DNA from: Candidatus Nanopelagicales bacterium
Lineage (GTDB): Bacteria; Actinomycetota; Actinomycetes; S36-B12; CAIYMF01
Length of the DNA stretch: 43,185 bases
Reading direction: 5' to 3'
Assembly (NCBI GenBank): GCA_025351185.1
Contig: JANXWJ010000157.1
Location: 1-43,185, forward strand
In this document: positions 9,631 through 18,925 of the stretch, in pieces
How the letters are laid out: each line of letters starts with the position of its first letter
Numbering within the stretch: the first letter of the stretch is position 1
Notes under the pieces: model-generated
What the model was told of the DNA's origin: nothing
What the model saw: the letters and a program-made list of their open reading frames with translations, nothing else
The model's database searches: none
Translations under genes and position numbers: made by a program

Positions 9631-9652
9631 GCTCGGACCCGTGTCTCAATCC
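9631..9652 (+). other. degraded copy of the tRNA-Lys attachment junction
   Basis: These 22 bases match 19331-19352 at 19 positions: GCTCGG, one substitution, then CCCGT and TCT-AATCC with two further substitutions. The copy at 19331 spans the junction where island DNA meets the anticodon loop of the tRNA-Lys fragment. Bases beyond 9652 no longer match the tRNA. It may be a decayed internal attachment site, or a short chance match. Confidence 0.35.
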
Positions 9653-9751
9653 CGCCAAACGTCGGTCACACGAATCGCACGAGGGTCACTCCCCCTTCAC
9701 CCATCATGTCGATCAGCTGACGAGGCAAGCTGCGAGCGTCGCCGAAGGCAC

Positions 9752-10435
9752 TTATGGCTGAATGGGAGTTCCCTCCCACAGGATCAGACCATCCCGCCGT
9801 TCGATCATGAGGGACGCCGAGGTCCATCGCGGGCTCCTCAGTTGCGCTGGCGCGTCCTTCAATCTTTCAACGGGAAGAAGGCCATCCTCGAAGTTCAGCC
9901 GGATCGGCGGAGCGTCATCTCGCAATTTGACCTCTGCATAGGCGGCGACGCCCTCGACCACTTCCTCGAAGACCAGGCGAACAGAGCGCACTCCATCCCT
10001 GTGGCGGCGCCACGCGCCCACCAGGACATGCCTCGGGTCCCTGAAGACGATTCGCCGTGCCTCCTCAAACGGCTCCCCGTTCCAACCCCGTTCAGCGACC
10101 ACCATCGCGGCGCCAGCAGCAATGTGCCTGACAATCCAACGCCTGGCGGCTACCTCATCGCCTTCGACGGCGAGGTACTCGTGGAGACTCGTTTGCAGGT
10201 TCGCCTGATCAACCCCGATACCAGGGCCGTCGGGCAGCACCAATGCAGGTTCGCGCGCGGGCCGCTCGTCCCACGCGACTACCCAGATCTTCCAAGTCCA
10301 CTTAGTGCTTATCTCACCCAGCGCCGCGACATACGCGTGCTGAACGATCGCGGCACGAGCCTCGAAACGAGACAAGAGATCGCGGGGCCACGACTGGGCT
10401 GGGGAGCAAGTCAACTGCGTCTCGGTCAGTTTCAT
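9752..10435 (-). CDS. hypothetical protein in the Rhs island, possible orphan immunity protein
   Basis: The frame is open from 10525. The ATG at 10435 (MKLTETQLT) gives a 227-aa product and is the best start, because residues upstream of it look non-coding. The product appears cytoplasmic, with no signal peptide or membrane helix. It has WTWKIWVVAWDE near residue 45 as likely beta strands, a helical middle (AARRWIVRHIAAGAAMVVAERGW) and a C-terminal beta-rich part with VRSVRLVFEEVVEG. No family is recognised. It lies downstream of the second Rhs/immunity pair on the same strand, where displaced immunity genes often accumulate, so an immunity role is possible but unproven. Confidence 0.55.
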   Translation of the reverse strand: MKLTETQLTCSPAQSWPRDLLSRFEARAAIVQHAYVAALGEISTKWTWKIWVVAWDERPAREPALVLPDGPGIGVDQANLQTSLHEYLAVEGDEVAARRWIVRHIAAGAAMVVAERGWNGEPFEEARRIVFRDPRHVLVGAWRRHRDGVRSVRLVFEEVVEGVAAYAEVKLRDDAPPIRLNFEDGLLPVERLKDAPAQLRSPRWTSASLMIERRDGLILWEGTPIQP

Positions 10436-10753
10436 GACCAACGCCCCAGATTGGCTGCGAAGTGCTGTTCTGGCGGAACCATCACATGTACCGCTCTCGA
10501 TTCCAAGGGAGAGTGGTCTTCCCAAAATGAGCTCGATGACCTGTCACAAGGCTCCTCTCTTCATCACGGGCGGCCTTAGTTCCACCGTGGCGACCGAGGA
10601 TTTGAAAGCTGTACCTGTCGTTGCCATCGGCACGATTCGCCTGGCGCACCCGACGAGTGGTTTCGAAGCTGTCTGGCCCCGGGTGTGATAGAGCCTCCAC
10701 TTAACCCGGGCGAGACGCCTCCGTCAATCACAGCGGTTTCCGGTCCGCCGGTA
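10436..10753 (-). other. 318-bp gap after immunity gene 2, with a weak 72-codon ORF
   Basis: One minus-strand frame (10700-10482, ATG start, 72 codons) includes RVRQANRADGNDRYSFQILGRHGG. It overlaps the upstream extension of the 10435 gene in another frame and has no clear ribosome site. It could be a fragment of a displaced toxin tip, or non-coding. Nothing else is seen here. Confidence 0.25.
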
Positions 10754-11221
10754 CTAGGGGACATCGAATTCGTCGTCGTCAACGACAATCTGAACCAACG
10801 TTTGCCCATGTCGAGCAACGACTTCAACCCACGACCAACCGGCTTCGAGGCTGCCCACCGCCCAGGCGGGTAGGTTGACAAGTTGTTCAAATCGTTCAAG
10901 GACTTCATCAACTGTTGTCGGGATTGCTCCGACGTATAGGAACGAGTCGGCGTCGAGGATGAAGGCGGGTTGGCCCGGGATCAGTTTCATCGCCAAACGA
11001 TGCTTGGCAACCTCCACCTCCTCCCAGCGACCCCCCGCTCTCTCGGCGAGAAATACCCGTAGCGTGAGAGCTTCGTCGACCGAACGTCCCAGTCGGGCGG
11101 CCTGCTCGTCTTCGACGAAGTCGACTGGGCGACCAAGAGCTCGACACCATGCCTCGCGGGGAGCATTACCGAGACGCTTGCGTCCCACCAACCGCTGCAC
11201 AGGCGTCACGCGACCGAACAT
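10754..11221 (-). CDS. putative immunity protein for Rhs toxin 2
   Basis: The product is 155 aa from ATG 11221, with GAAGGG six bases upstream as ribosome site. It is acidic toward the C-terminus (VDDDEFDVP), with no signal peptide or membrane helix. Helical segments (VDEVLERFEQLV) alternate with strands (AFILDADSFLYVGA, WSWVEVVARH). No family is recognised. In the present sequence the Rhs2 frame stops 81 nt upstream. In the frame restored by removing an 8-bp duplication, the toxin stop is at 11234-11232 and the gap is only 10 nt. The gene looks intact although its partner toxin is frameshifted. Confidence 0.7.
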   Translation of the reverse strand: MFGRVTPVQRLVGRKRLGNAPREAWCRALGRPVDFVEDEQAARLGRSVDEALTLRVFLAERAGGRWEEVEVAKHRLAMKLIPGQPAFILDADSFLYVGAIPTTVDEVLERFEQLVNLPAWAVGSLEAGWSWVEVVARHGQTLVQIVVDDDEFDVP

Positions 11222-11231
11222 ATCTGGCCCT

Positions 11232-11349
11232 TCAGAAGAGGAATCGCATCTTCTGCCACGGCATACCCTTTCCCGACAGATAGCGCGGAACCCCCGAGGC
11301 CTTCATGCCAGCGCCAAGGCCGACTTCCCAGTGATTCCCGTGCCGAGCG
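11232..11349 (-). pseudogene. out-of-frame natural C-terminus of Rhs toxin 2
   Basis: The frame following the tandem duplication reads ARHGNHWEVGLGAGMKASG, then VPRYLSGKGMPWQKMRFLF and TGA 11234-11232. It joins residue for residue to the Rhs2 frame (LIVARQLD) if one 8-bp repeat copy is removed, giving a 2561-aa protein. It is coding-like to its end, and the ribosome site of the immunity gene overlaps its stop. The actual frame ends at 11303 with an unrelated 13-residue tail. Confidence 0.8.
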
Positions 11350-14300
11350 TCGAGCTGTCGAGCTGTCGAGCGACGATCAGATTTCTACCGCCTCGTGGGT
11401 TCTCAAACTCGTGAATAGGTCCTTGCTTCGTCGAGTACTTGCGCAACGGCTGTTGGGAATTGGGAATGCCGGCGTGCCGCTTCGCCGCGCGGTATGCAGC
11501 CGAGGAGCTCGGGAACCTGACCGAGCAACTGCTGTTGTGAACTGTGAAGCGTGTGATCCCGGCACCGACAACGAAGGTGTGGTCACGCGCGACGTTGAGA
11601 TTGAAGACGGTGACGCCGCCCCGCCAGCCTAGGTCCTGCACACGGAGCAATCTTTGAGTCACGCCTGATTCGTTAGTGATCTTCTGGCCGACAGTCAGTT
11701 CGCCCGCATTGACCCACCCGACTCCCTCGACGAGCACAGGATGGGAGGCCGTGGCCACAACCGGTTCGGTGCTACCTACCACTGTGAGGGAGACGAGGTG
11801 CTTGTCGCCTTGACCCGCAATGACATCAACGACGGGCTCGATCCCTGGAACGCCCTCGCGCAAGTCTCTCGTGGCTACCAGGTCGCCTACTCGTATGCTC
11901 GAGATGGGTTCAGAGGTTCCATCGGCCAGGAGTACAGGCGTATCCGGTTCAAATGAATTGCAAGCCTTCTCCGCTACTCGAAACACTTTTCGGGCAGCGG
12001 AGAACACCCGCTGGCCAACCTTCGCCGCAAGCTTCGCGACCTTGAAGCCGACGCGAACGGCGGCGCCTGCGCCCACCAACTGGGCTGCGGCGGTTAGGGC
12101 CATCTCGATCGCCTTGCCGCGGTTCCCGGATGCCGCGTAGCTCACTGCGGAGACAGCGGCAGCTGCGGCACCCACGGGTCCAGGGATCCATGACGCGACT
12201 TCTGCGACCTGTGCGACGGCGTTGAACAGATCGCCCCATCCGAACTTGCCGTCGAGGTCGGCGCAGTTGACAGGGTCGCCGTTGCAGTAGTCGTAGGCGG
12301 ATGCGTTGCCGCCGGCGACGGGGTCGATGGAGAGAAAGCGTCCGAGGTCGGGTGCATAGAGCCGGACGCCCATGAGGATGACATCGCCGAGAGCATCGGA
12401 GGAACGCTGCGCACCGCCGAGCCACCCGTAGCGGGTGTAGCTCGGGTTGGCCTGCCCTCCGACGGTCTGGGGGGTGCCGAACTCGTCGAACTTGTGGGTG
12501 ATGACCTGGTTGGGTGCTCCGGTCATTTCGAGGACGACGTCGCCGTGGAGGTCGGTGATCTGGGTGACGACGTTGCCGGTCTTGTTCGTCGTCGCGACGA
12601 GTTGTCCGGCGGGGCCGTCGACCATGCGGGTGACGTCGTTGGTGTTGGTGATGTCTTCGGAGATCCAGCGGGGTGAGTCGCCGTCTCCGTCGTAGTGGTT
12701 GATCTTCGTTCCGGCGTCGGTCCAGACGCTGTTGAGCTGGGTCTCGTTGTGGACCGTCCGTAGGCGCATCCCCGGGTCGAGGGTCCAGCTCTTCCGGGTA
12801 GTTCCCGCGGTCTGGCTGTCGATGAGGTCGTTGACGTGGAAGGTGTTGGTCAAGCCAATGGGCAGCGTGGTGGTGCGCCCGAAGGCGTCGTAGGTGTAGC
12901 CGGCGTCGACGAGGCGGTCTGCAGTGTCGTAGGCGTGGCTCTCGGTGCCGGTCACGGTGCCCGGGGTGCAGGCGCTGGTGAGCTCGTCGATAACGCCCGC
13001 GGTGGTGGTCTTGCTGAGTCTGTTCGCGCGGTTGTCGTGGACGTAGGCGCGGGTGTCGCAGGTTCCGTCGTGGGTGTCGGTGACGTCGGTGAGGCGACCG
13101 AGCCTGTCGTAGGCGTAGGTCATGGCGTTGAGGCTGGTGTCGTGGCTCAGCCACTGGCCGTGGATGTTCTCATCGATGCTGTCCTGGAACAGGATCCCGT
13201 CGGGGGCCTGGGGGTGGCTGTAGGTCTGTGCGACGGCTGTGCCTGAGGCGTCGTAGGTGATGGTTCTGGTGACTCCGCCGGGCATGGTCTCGCTGGTGAC
13301 CTGTCCGTCGGATCCGTAGGTGACGGTGAGGTCACCGGCGACGGAGTCGTTGATCTTGGTGACGAATCCGCGAGGCTCCTCAGCCGGGTTATAGGTGTAG
13401 GTGGTCGTGGTGCCGAGGGAGTCGGTGACTTGGGAGATCCGTCCCTGGTCGTCGAAGACGGAGTGGGTGAGTCCGCCGTCGGCGTCGGTGTAGTCGACCA
13501 GGCGCCCGAGGGCGTCGTAGGTGCGGGTGATCCGCCCGGTCTCGGTAGAGCCGGACTTGGTGTAGGTGGCGATGAGGTCGCCGGTGTTCGGGTCGTAGCT
13601 GGAGTAGACGTCATCGACCGGGGTACCGACCCCGGTGCCGGTTCCGGTGATGCTGACCTTGGTGATCCGGTCTGCGGCGTCGTAGCTCGTGGTCGTGGTC
13701 CGGGTGACACCGTTCGCTGTCTCGGAGACGACAGCGGCATCGCCCGTGCGGGAGTACGCCGAGACGAACCGCTCAGGCAGGCCGGAGGGCGCGGTCGCCG
13801 CCCCGACGGCGGGGACTGTCGCCCCGGCGTAGGTCAGGCAGGGTTGCCCGGCCCATTCGGGCTTGGTGCGGCAGCGGGCGTCGCTCGCGCTCGCGTCGGC
13901 GGTGTAGAACACCGCGAGTGTGGTGCGGGCGTCACCGCCGGCGGAGTCGACCTTGCGCGACTCGACAGCGCGACCCTCGGTGTCCAGTTTGACCACGGAC
14001 ACGAGGTTCTTCCCGCCGGTGACCGCATCGACGGTCACCTTTGTCGGGGTGCGGAACGTCCAACCGGATGCGGAGCCAGTGATGTTGACGCCGTAGCCCA
14101 TCGTGATCGTGCGGGTGTCGGCGTCGGTCGAGTAACCCACTGGGGCGCCCGCGTTGTAGAGGACCGCGCCGACGGTGCGGGTGGTGACGAGGTGGTAGAT
14201 CGCGGCGTCGGGCTTGCCTTCGTCGTAGACATTGACCGTGTGCGGCCTGGCGACGACATCGTCGCCCGCCGAGAGCGCGGCGAGGCCGCCCGCCCCGTCG

Positions 14301-17300
14301 GGGTCTGCTACTGGTGATCCGAGCTTGGCCGCGCGCAGCGGACCGGTGGCCTCTAGCACGTCGACACCGTCGTTGCTGTAGCGGACCTGGGTGTCGAGCA
14401 GCGCCGCCCTCGCCGTGGACGGCAGGGGTTTGATGCCGAGATCGGTGAGCCACGTGTCGTCGTTGGGGTCGGTGCTCAGGGCAAGGCGGCGTGACGCGGC
14501 GTCGAGGGTACGGACCTGGTTTCCGCGCCAGTCGTACTCGGTGGTGTCGATGAGCCCTTGGGCGGCAATCGAGCCGGTCGCGGGGGCTGCGGTGTTGACC
14601 TCGAGGCCGTTGGCGTTGAGGTAGCGCACTGTCGCTTGGCCATAACCGCCCGTACCGGGGCTGGTCGCGTCGGCGAGCCCGGGTGTGGCGGTGACAGGTG
14701 TCTGGGTGGGCGGGTAGATCGCGGTCGCGTCGGTCGGCAGGTCGTACTGGGACCAAGCCCCAGCCGCAGCCGCGTCGAGGTCGTACGGTCCGCCCGAACC
14801 CCGCGTCAACGGGACCCCGTAGACAAGGGTGGTGGTGGTGGTGGTAGGTCCTTGGGTGCTCAGCGTTCCGGGGACCAGGGACGGGCGGCTCACCGCGAGC
14901 AGCCGCCCAGGGTTGGGGTCAGAGCCGACGGCGCCGTAGGTGAAGGTCCAGGGCAGGTCACCCGGTGAGGCGGCGGTCTTGATCCGCGACAGCGGGTCGG
15001 TCGGGTTCTCGAAGGTGTAGGTGGTCTTCAGCGGTGTCGCGCCGGCGCGGGGGTCCCACGACTCGACGAGGCGTCCATACTGGTCGTAGTTGTAATGAGC
15101 CACTTCGAGTGCGGTGACGGCTGTGCCGTCCCAGGACCACACCTTGACGGACTGGACCTGTCCGGCGACGTCCCCGAGGGTGGTTGCGTTGGCTGTGGTC
15201 GTTGTCGCGTAGGTGTACTCGAGGACCTCGCAGCCGCGCGGGGGTGCTCCGCTGGGCACGACGCACCCGTTCACTCCGGTCGGTGCCGGGTTGACCACAC
15301 GCCAGAGCTTGGACACGCCCACGGCTGGGCCGGTGGTGTCGCGCGTCCACTGGTAGCGGGTCGCCTCGGGGCCGGCGGAGGGCACGACCTGGTCCACCGC
15401 GTAGACACCGACCTGCCCCGGCATCGCCACGAAGGTCGTGGTCCCGCCTTCGGCGTCGACGACCTTGTAGGACGTGGCCGGCCCAGTCGTGGGACCGGTC
15501 GCGGTCAGGGTGAGATCCTCAGAGCCGGGCTCGGCGGTGAACGAGGTGGTCTTGACCGATCCGACGACCGACGACCCGGCCACGTTGAACCGGGTCTTCG
15601 ACCCATCGCCCGAGGACAGCTCGACGTTCTCACCAGCGAGAACGGACAGGCTGGTCCAGTCGCTGGACAGGTCAGAGTCGATCATCCCTGACCACTGAGG
15701 GCCGAAAGGTGCCCACAGCTTGCGGACCGAGAGGTCGTCGACGTAGACGAGCTTGCCGGAGACTCCGAACCCGTTGTAGGCGCGGATCTCGATGCCCGTC
15801 GAACCGGTCGGGATCGTGACGTCGACGCTGAGCTGCTGCCAGGCGTCAGTCACCGAGACCTTCGGTGACAACGCGATCGTCTGGGCCTGGCTCGGTGCGG
15901 TGTAGACCACGGCGAGGCGCATCCCGTTGGCGGCATCGGTCGGATTCAGCCCGGTCGCGGCCGGGACGTTGAACCAACCGGTGACGCGGTAGCGATCGCC
16001 CCCAGCCGGGGTGAGGTTCGACGGGGTCAGGGCTGCGTCGGTGACGTACCCACCCGCGGCGATGGACGCGTAGGAGGTTGACGCCGTCGCGGGGTTGATC
16101 GCGAGGGAGTCCGTGCCGTCGTGGCCGAGGGTCGTGGAACGGGTCAGAGTTGTCCCGGTCCCTCCGGCGGTGAAGCCCGTAGTCGCCGTGACGGTCCGGG
16201 TCGCGTCGGCGAGGCGCTCCCGCACAGGCAGGTACCCCTCGTCGGGGATGCGTGAGGACGACGAGCGGGTCACATTCAGGCCGAACTCGGACACGTCCGT
16301 CGTGCCGATCGAGTAGTCACCGGTCAGCAGGTTTACGTCGCCGGGACCGACACCTGTGGAGGCCGCCCCGTCGGCGTTGGGGTCGACCACGATCGGAACC
16401 CACTTGGTGGTGAGCTGACCCGACCCGTCTGCCTTGCTCAGCGTCACCGACACCTCGGCGAGGCCACCGGCGTTGCCGAGGTCGCCGAGTGCGTTCCACG
16501 TGGCGTACCACCCGATCGACGGGCTGGGCAGGGTGGTCCCCGGCACGAAAGGGTTGTTGCTGGAGTCGCTGAGGTAGGCGCTGTTGATGACGACCGGAGT
16601 GGCCGTGGCCCCGCGCCGGTACTGAACGGAGACGATCTTGGTCAACGCAGGGTCGTTGACCTGGACACGGACCTTGGTCCTCGACGCGATGCGGGCACCC
16701 GCTGCGGGCTCGATGACGGCGGCAGCGCCGACCTTGAACGAGTAGACCGTCTCGCCTGACTTGTTGCCCGCGCGGTCGATGGATTTGACGAAGACCGTCC
16801 GGGCACCCGCGGCGACTGGGGTGATCGTCGGTGCGGGGGCACCTGGGACCCACGCCAGCGTCGTGGACGGCGCCTCGTCGGTGCGGTACTCGTAGGAGGT
16901 GATATCAGTGGTGCCGCTCGGGGCGGAGAAGCTGAACGTGCCCGGCACCCCCGCGTCACCGTGCGGGAGACCGTCGTTGGCGTACGTCGCGGAGGACACG
17001 ATCGGAGCGCCCGGTGCTGTGGTGTCGATCTGGAACTGCGCATACCCGGTCGACCAGGCAGAGGAGGTATTCGTGCCGTCGTTGCCGTAGCTGCGCACCG
17101 TATACAGCACGCCTTCGGCGAGCGCTGGTGACGCCGGGACGACGCACGATGCCGCGGCCCCGTTAGCGACGTACCCCGACGTGCACGACGTGACGAGCGT
17201 GCTGCCGTTGTAGACCTTGTGGATCGCGCGAACGTTGCCGCCGTCCTTGTCCGACACCGTTCCCTTCAGCGTGGGCGTCTTGGTCGTGATCCACTTCGCG

Positions 17301-18925
17301 GCGTTGGGAACCGGGCTGACGGACGGGGTGCCCGCGAGGTCAGGAATGTGGTGGAACGTGATTGAGAGGCTGGGACGTCGCGCTGTCGTCGAGTACTCCG
17401 AGGAGTAGAACCGCTTCCACCCCGTCGACGTGGTCTCCGACGCGGTCAGGGCGAAGCCGTAGTTCGCGATCCCGGCAGCCCAGTCCTTCACGGTGTTGGT
17501 CACGACCATGCCGCTCGTGCCACCGATCCACCCCTCAGCGCAGGCACCCGAGGAGTCGTTGCGGTGCGCATCGGTCACGGTGTAGTAGGCCGATGAGTGA
17601 CCAGGCGGGTTGCTCCACGTCGACGTAGTCTCGCTCACCCCGCTGATGGCGCGACGGACGTACATCGGACTCGCGGTGCATGAAGCGGCGTGCCACTCCC
17701 ACAGCTTGAGGTTCGCCGAGTCAACGACGGTGGTGGCACCAATGAGACCGGACACAGACGAGAGCGGGAACGCCACGTACGAACGACCGACGTGCACACC
17801 AGAGTCGTAGGACCCCACCTTCAGGTCGGTCTCAGACCCGAACGCTGTGCCGTCGTAGCCCTTCTCGATGTAGGTGTCCAGCGACGCACCCAACGGAACC
17901 GTCGGGTCGATCGTGATCGGATACACCACAGCCGGATCATCAAGGAACAACTGCGGTACTACGACCTGCAGACGCAACCCGGCCGTCGTCTTCACCAAGT
18001 CCGTGTCGACCACGACGCCGTGGCGCGGCTCCGCGGAGATCGGGTCGATATCTGCATCCCAGATTCGGGCCTGAGGTGTCTTCGACAGGATCTGCCCGTC
18101 CTTGTCCTTGATCGTCAGTCCACCCGTCGCCGGGTCCTCCGAGACAGTCAACCCCTTCGCCGACAGTGGCATCCGCAGCACATACCCGCCGGTCGAGGAC
18201 GCTGGCCGCGACTTCAGGTCGACGAAGGTCTCGACCCCGCGCGGCATAGCCCGCACCCGCACATCCACACCAGCGGCGACGTTGGGATAGGTCGCCTCCG
18301 CGCCGTCGAGCTCCGGGCGCGGCAGGTCACCGTCCCACCCGACGCTGACCGACACCGACGGCCCAACCACATCATCAACAACCGGCGCACCGTCAGCCCC
18401 GGCCACGCCAGCCACGGCATCGGCCGCGGCATCTCGCGACGCCTTGTCCGCCGGCATCTCCACCGTCGCCAACACCGGAGTGGCGGACCCGACCGGATCC
18501 GCCTGTCCACCTGACAACGTGATGTCGGCCGCCGCTGCCTTCGGCGTCACCGCCCCCGAGCTATCCGCAGTCAGGGTCGTGTCGATCGTCGCCCACGTGC
18601 CATCTGCCTGCGCGACGCGCTCCGGCCCAGCCGATGATTCCAGCGTGAACGAACCATCGGGATTTGCGAACAGCAGCTGGTACGGCGAGCGCTCCCCCGA
18701 GACCTCTACCCGGGTCCCTTGCATCGCCGCGGCGAGGGACGCGCTGTAGCGGTCAGGACGCTCCGTAACCGTCGGGGCAACCGCCGCAGCAGCCGCCGGC
18801 GCCGAAACCAGCGCCGGAGCCGAAACCAACGACAGGGCCAGGCTTGCCGACGCGATCCCCACAACAACACGGCGGAAACCCGTGAACTTCACACCAGCCA
18901 CCGACGTCACAAAGTGCGATCGCAC
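11303..18925 (-). CDS. secreted Rhs/YD-repeat polymorphic toxin 2 with Hint domain; tip frameshifted
   Basis: The start is GTG 18925, four bases after GGGGG. The frame is open further up to 19030 but without a site. The encoded product is 2540 aa. It starts with a signal peptide (VVVGIASASLALSLVSAPAL). A DNRLRE-type domain lies around residues 345-525 (DTYIEKG, FGSETDLKVG, RPSLSITFHH). Ig-like segments follow, then a LLTGDYSIGTTDV entry motif and YD repeats to about 2160. The Rhs core (GVRLYAPDLGRFLSIDPVAGG) is near 2190, ending at NCADLDGK. A hydrophobic stretch (2230-2315) precedes a Hint autoprocessing domain at 2322-2464, with catalytic-type Cys in CNSFEPDTPVLL, the TASHPV motif and terminal VHN. 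The toxin tip begins at 2465 (AYRAAKRHAGIPNSQQP) but changes frame at the 8-bp duplication 11350-11365, so it is probably inactive. Confidence 0.88.
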   Translation of the reverse strand: MRSHFVTSVAGVKFTGFRRVVVGIASASLALSLVSAPALVSAPAAAAAVAPTVTERPDRYSASLAAAMQGTRVEVSGERSPYQLLFANPDGSFTLESSAGPERVAQADGTWATIDTTLTADSSGAVTPKAAAADITLSGGQADPVGSATPVLATVEMPADKASRDAAADAVAGVAGADGAPVVDDVVGPSVSVSVGWDGDLPRPELDGAEATYPNVAAGVDVRVRAMPRGVETFVDLKSRPASSTGGYVLRMPLSAKGLTVSEDPATGGLTIKDKDGQILSKTPQARIWDADIDPISAEPRHGVVVDTDLVKTTAGLRLQVVVPQLFLDDPAVVYPITIDPTVPLGASLDTYIEKGYDGTAFGSETDLKVGSYDSGVHVGRSYVAFPLSSVSGLIGATTVVDSANLKLWEWHAASCTASPMYVRRAISGVSETTSTWSNPPGHSSAYYTVTDAHRNDSSGACAEGWIGGTSGMVVTNTVKDWAAGIANYGFALTASETTSTGWKRFYSSEYSTTARRPSLSITFHHIPDLAGTPSVSPVPNAAKWITTKTPTLKGTVSDKDGGNVRAIHKVYNGSTLVTSCTSGYVANGAAASCVVPASPALAEGVLYTVRSYGNDGTNTSSAWSTGYAQFQIDTTAPGAPIVSSATYANDGLPHGDAGVPGTFSFSAPSGTTDITSYEYRTDEAPSTTLAWVPGAPAPTITPVAAGARTVFVKSIDRAGNKSGETVYSFKVGAAAVIEPAAGARIASRTKVRVQVNDPALTKIVSVQYRRGATATPVVINSAYLSDSSNNPFVPGTTLPSPSIGWYATWNALGDLGNAGGLAEVSVTLSKADGSGQLTTKWVPIVVDPNADGAASTGVGPGDVNLLTGDYSIGTTDVSEFGLNVTRSSSSRIPDEGYLPVRERLADATRTVTATTGFTAGGTGTTLTRSTTLGHDGTDSLAINPATASTSYASIAAGGYVTDAALTPSNLTPAGGDRYRVTGWFNVPAATGLNPTDAANGMRLAVVYTAPSQAQTIALSPKVSVTDAWQQLSVDVTIPTGSTGIEIRAYNGFGVSGKLVYVDDLSVRKLWAPFGPQWSGMIDSDLSSDWTSLSVLAGENVELSSGDGSKTRFNVAGSSVVGSVKTTSFTAEPGSEDLTLTATGPTTGPATSYKVVDAEGGTTTFVAMPGQVGVYAVDQVVPSAGPEATRYQWTRDTTGPAVGVSKLWRVVNPAPTGVNGCVVPSGAPPRGCEVLEYTYATTTTANATTLGDVAGQVQSVKVWSWDGTAVTALEVAHYNYDQYGRLVESWDPRAGATPLKTTYTFENPTDPLSRIKTAASPGDLPWTFTYGAVGSDPNPGRLLAVSRPSLVPGTLSTQGPTTTTTTLVYGVPLTRGSGGPYDLDAAAAGAWSQYDLPTDATAIYPPTQTPVTATPGLADATSPGTGGYGQATVRYLNANGLEVNTAAPATGSIAAQGLIDTTEYDWRGNQVRTLDAASRRLALSTDPNDDTWLTDLGIKPLPSTARAALLDTQVRYSNDGVDVLEATGPLRAAKLGSPVADPDGAGGLAALSAGDDVVARPHTVNVYDEGKPDAAIYHLVTTRTVGAVLYNAGAPVGYSTDADTRTITMGYGVNITGSASGWTFRTPTKVTVDAVTGGKNLVSVVKLDTEGRAVESRKVDSAGGDARTTLAVFYTADASASDARCRTKPEWAGQPCLTYAGATVPAVGAATAPSGLPERFVSAYSRTGDAAVVSETANGVTRTTTTSYDAADRITKVSITGTGTGVGTPVDDVYSSYDPNTGDLIATYTKSGSTETGRITRTYDALGRLVDYTDADGGLTHSVFDDQGRISQVTDSLGTTTTYTYNPAEEPRGFVTKINDSVAGDLTVTYGSDGQVTSETMPGGVTRTITYDASGTAVAQTYSHPQAPDGILFQDSIDENIHGQWLSHDTSLNAMTYAYDRLGRLTDVTDTHDGTCDTRAYVHDNRANRLSKTTTAGVIDELTSACTPGTVTGTESHAYDTADRLVDAGYTYDAFGRTTTLPIGLTNTFHVNDLIDSQTAGTTRKSWTLDPGMRLRTVHNETQLNSVWTDAGTKINHYDGDGDSPRWISEDITNTNDVTRMVDGPAGQLVATTNKTGNVVTQITDLHGDVVLEMTGAPNQVITHKFDEFGTPQTVGGQANPSYTRYGWLGGAQRSSDALGDVILMGVRLYAPDLGRFLSIDPVAGGNASAYDYCNGDPVNCADLDGKFGWGDLFNAVAQVAEVASWIPGPVGAAAAAVSAVSYAASGNRGKAIEMALTAAAQLVGAGAAVRVGFKVAKLAAKVGQRVFSAARKVFRVAEKACNSFEPDTPVLLADGTSEPISSIRVGDLVATRDLREGVPGIEPVVDVIAGQGDKHLVSLTVVGSTEPVVATASHPVLVEGVGWVNAGELTVGQKITNESGVTQRLLRVQDLGWRGGVTVFNLNVARDHTFVVGAGITRFTVHNSSCSVRFPSSSAAYRAAKRHAGIPNSQQPLRKYSTKQGPIHEFENPRGGRNLIVARQLDSSTLGTGITGKSALALA
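11350..11370. repeat. 8-bp tandem duplication (TCGAGCTG x2, plus TCGAG)
   Basis: TCGAGCTG occurs at 11350-11357 and 11358-11365, followed by partial copy TCGAG. Two copies shift the Rhs2 reading frame; one copy keeps it open to 11232. It looks like a slipped-strand duplication. Confidence 0.9.

Noticed and set aside
11534-11962. intein inside rhs2
   Set aside because: The Cys...HN region resembles an intein but has no homing endonuclease and sits just before a toxin tip, so a Hint autoprocessing domain is the better call.
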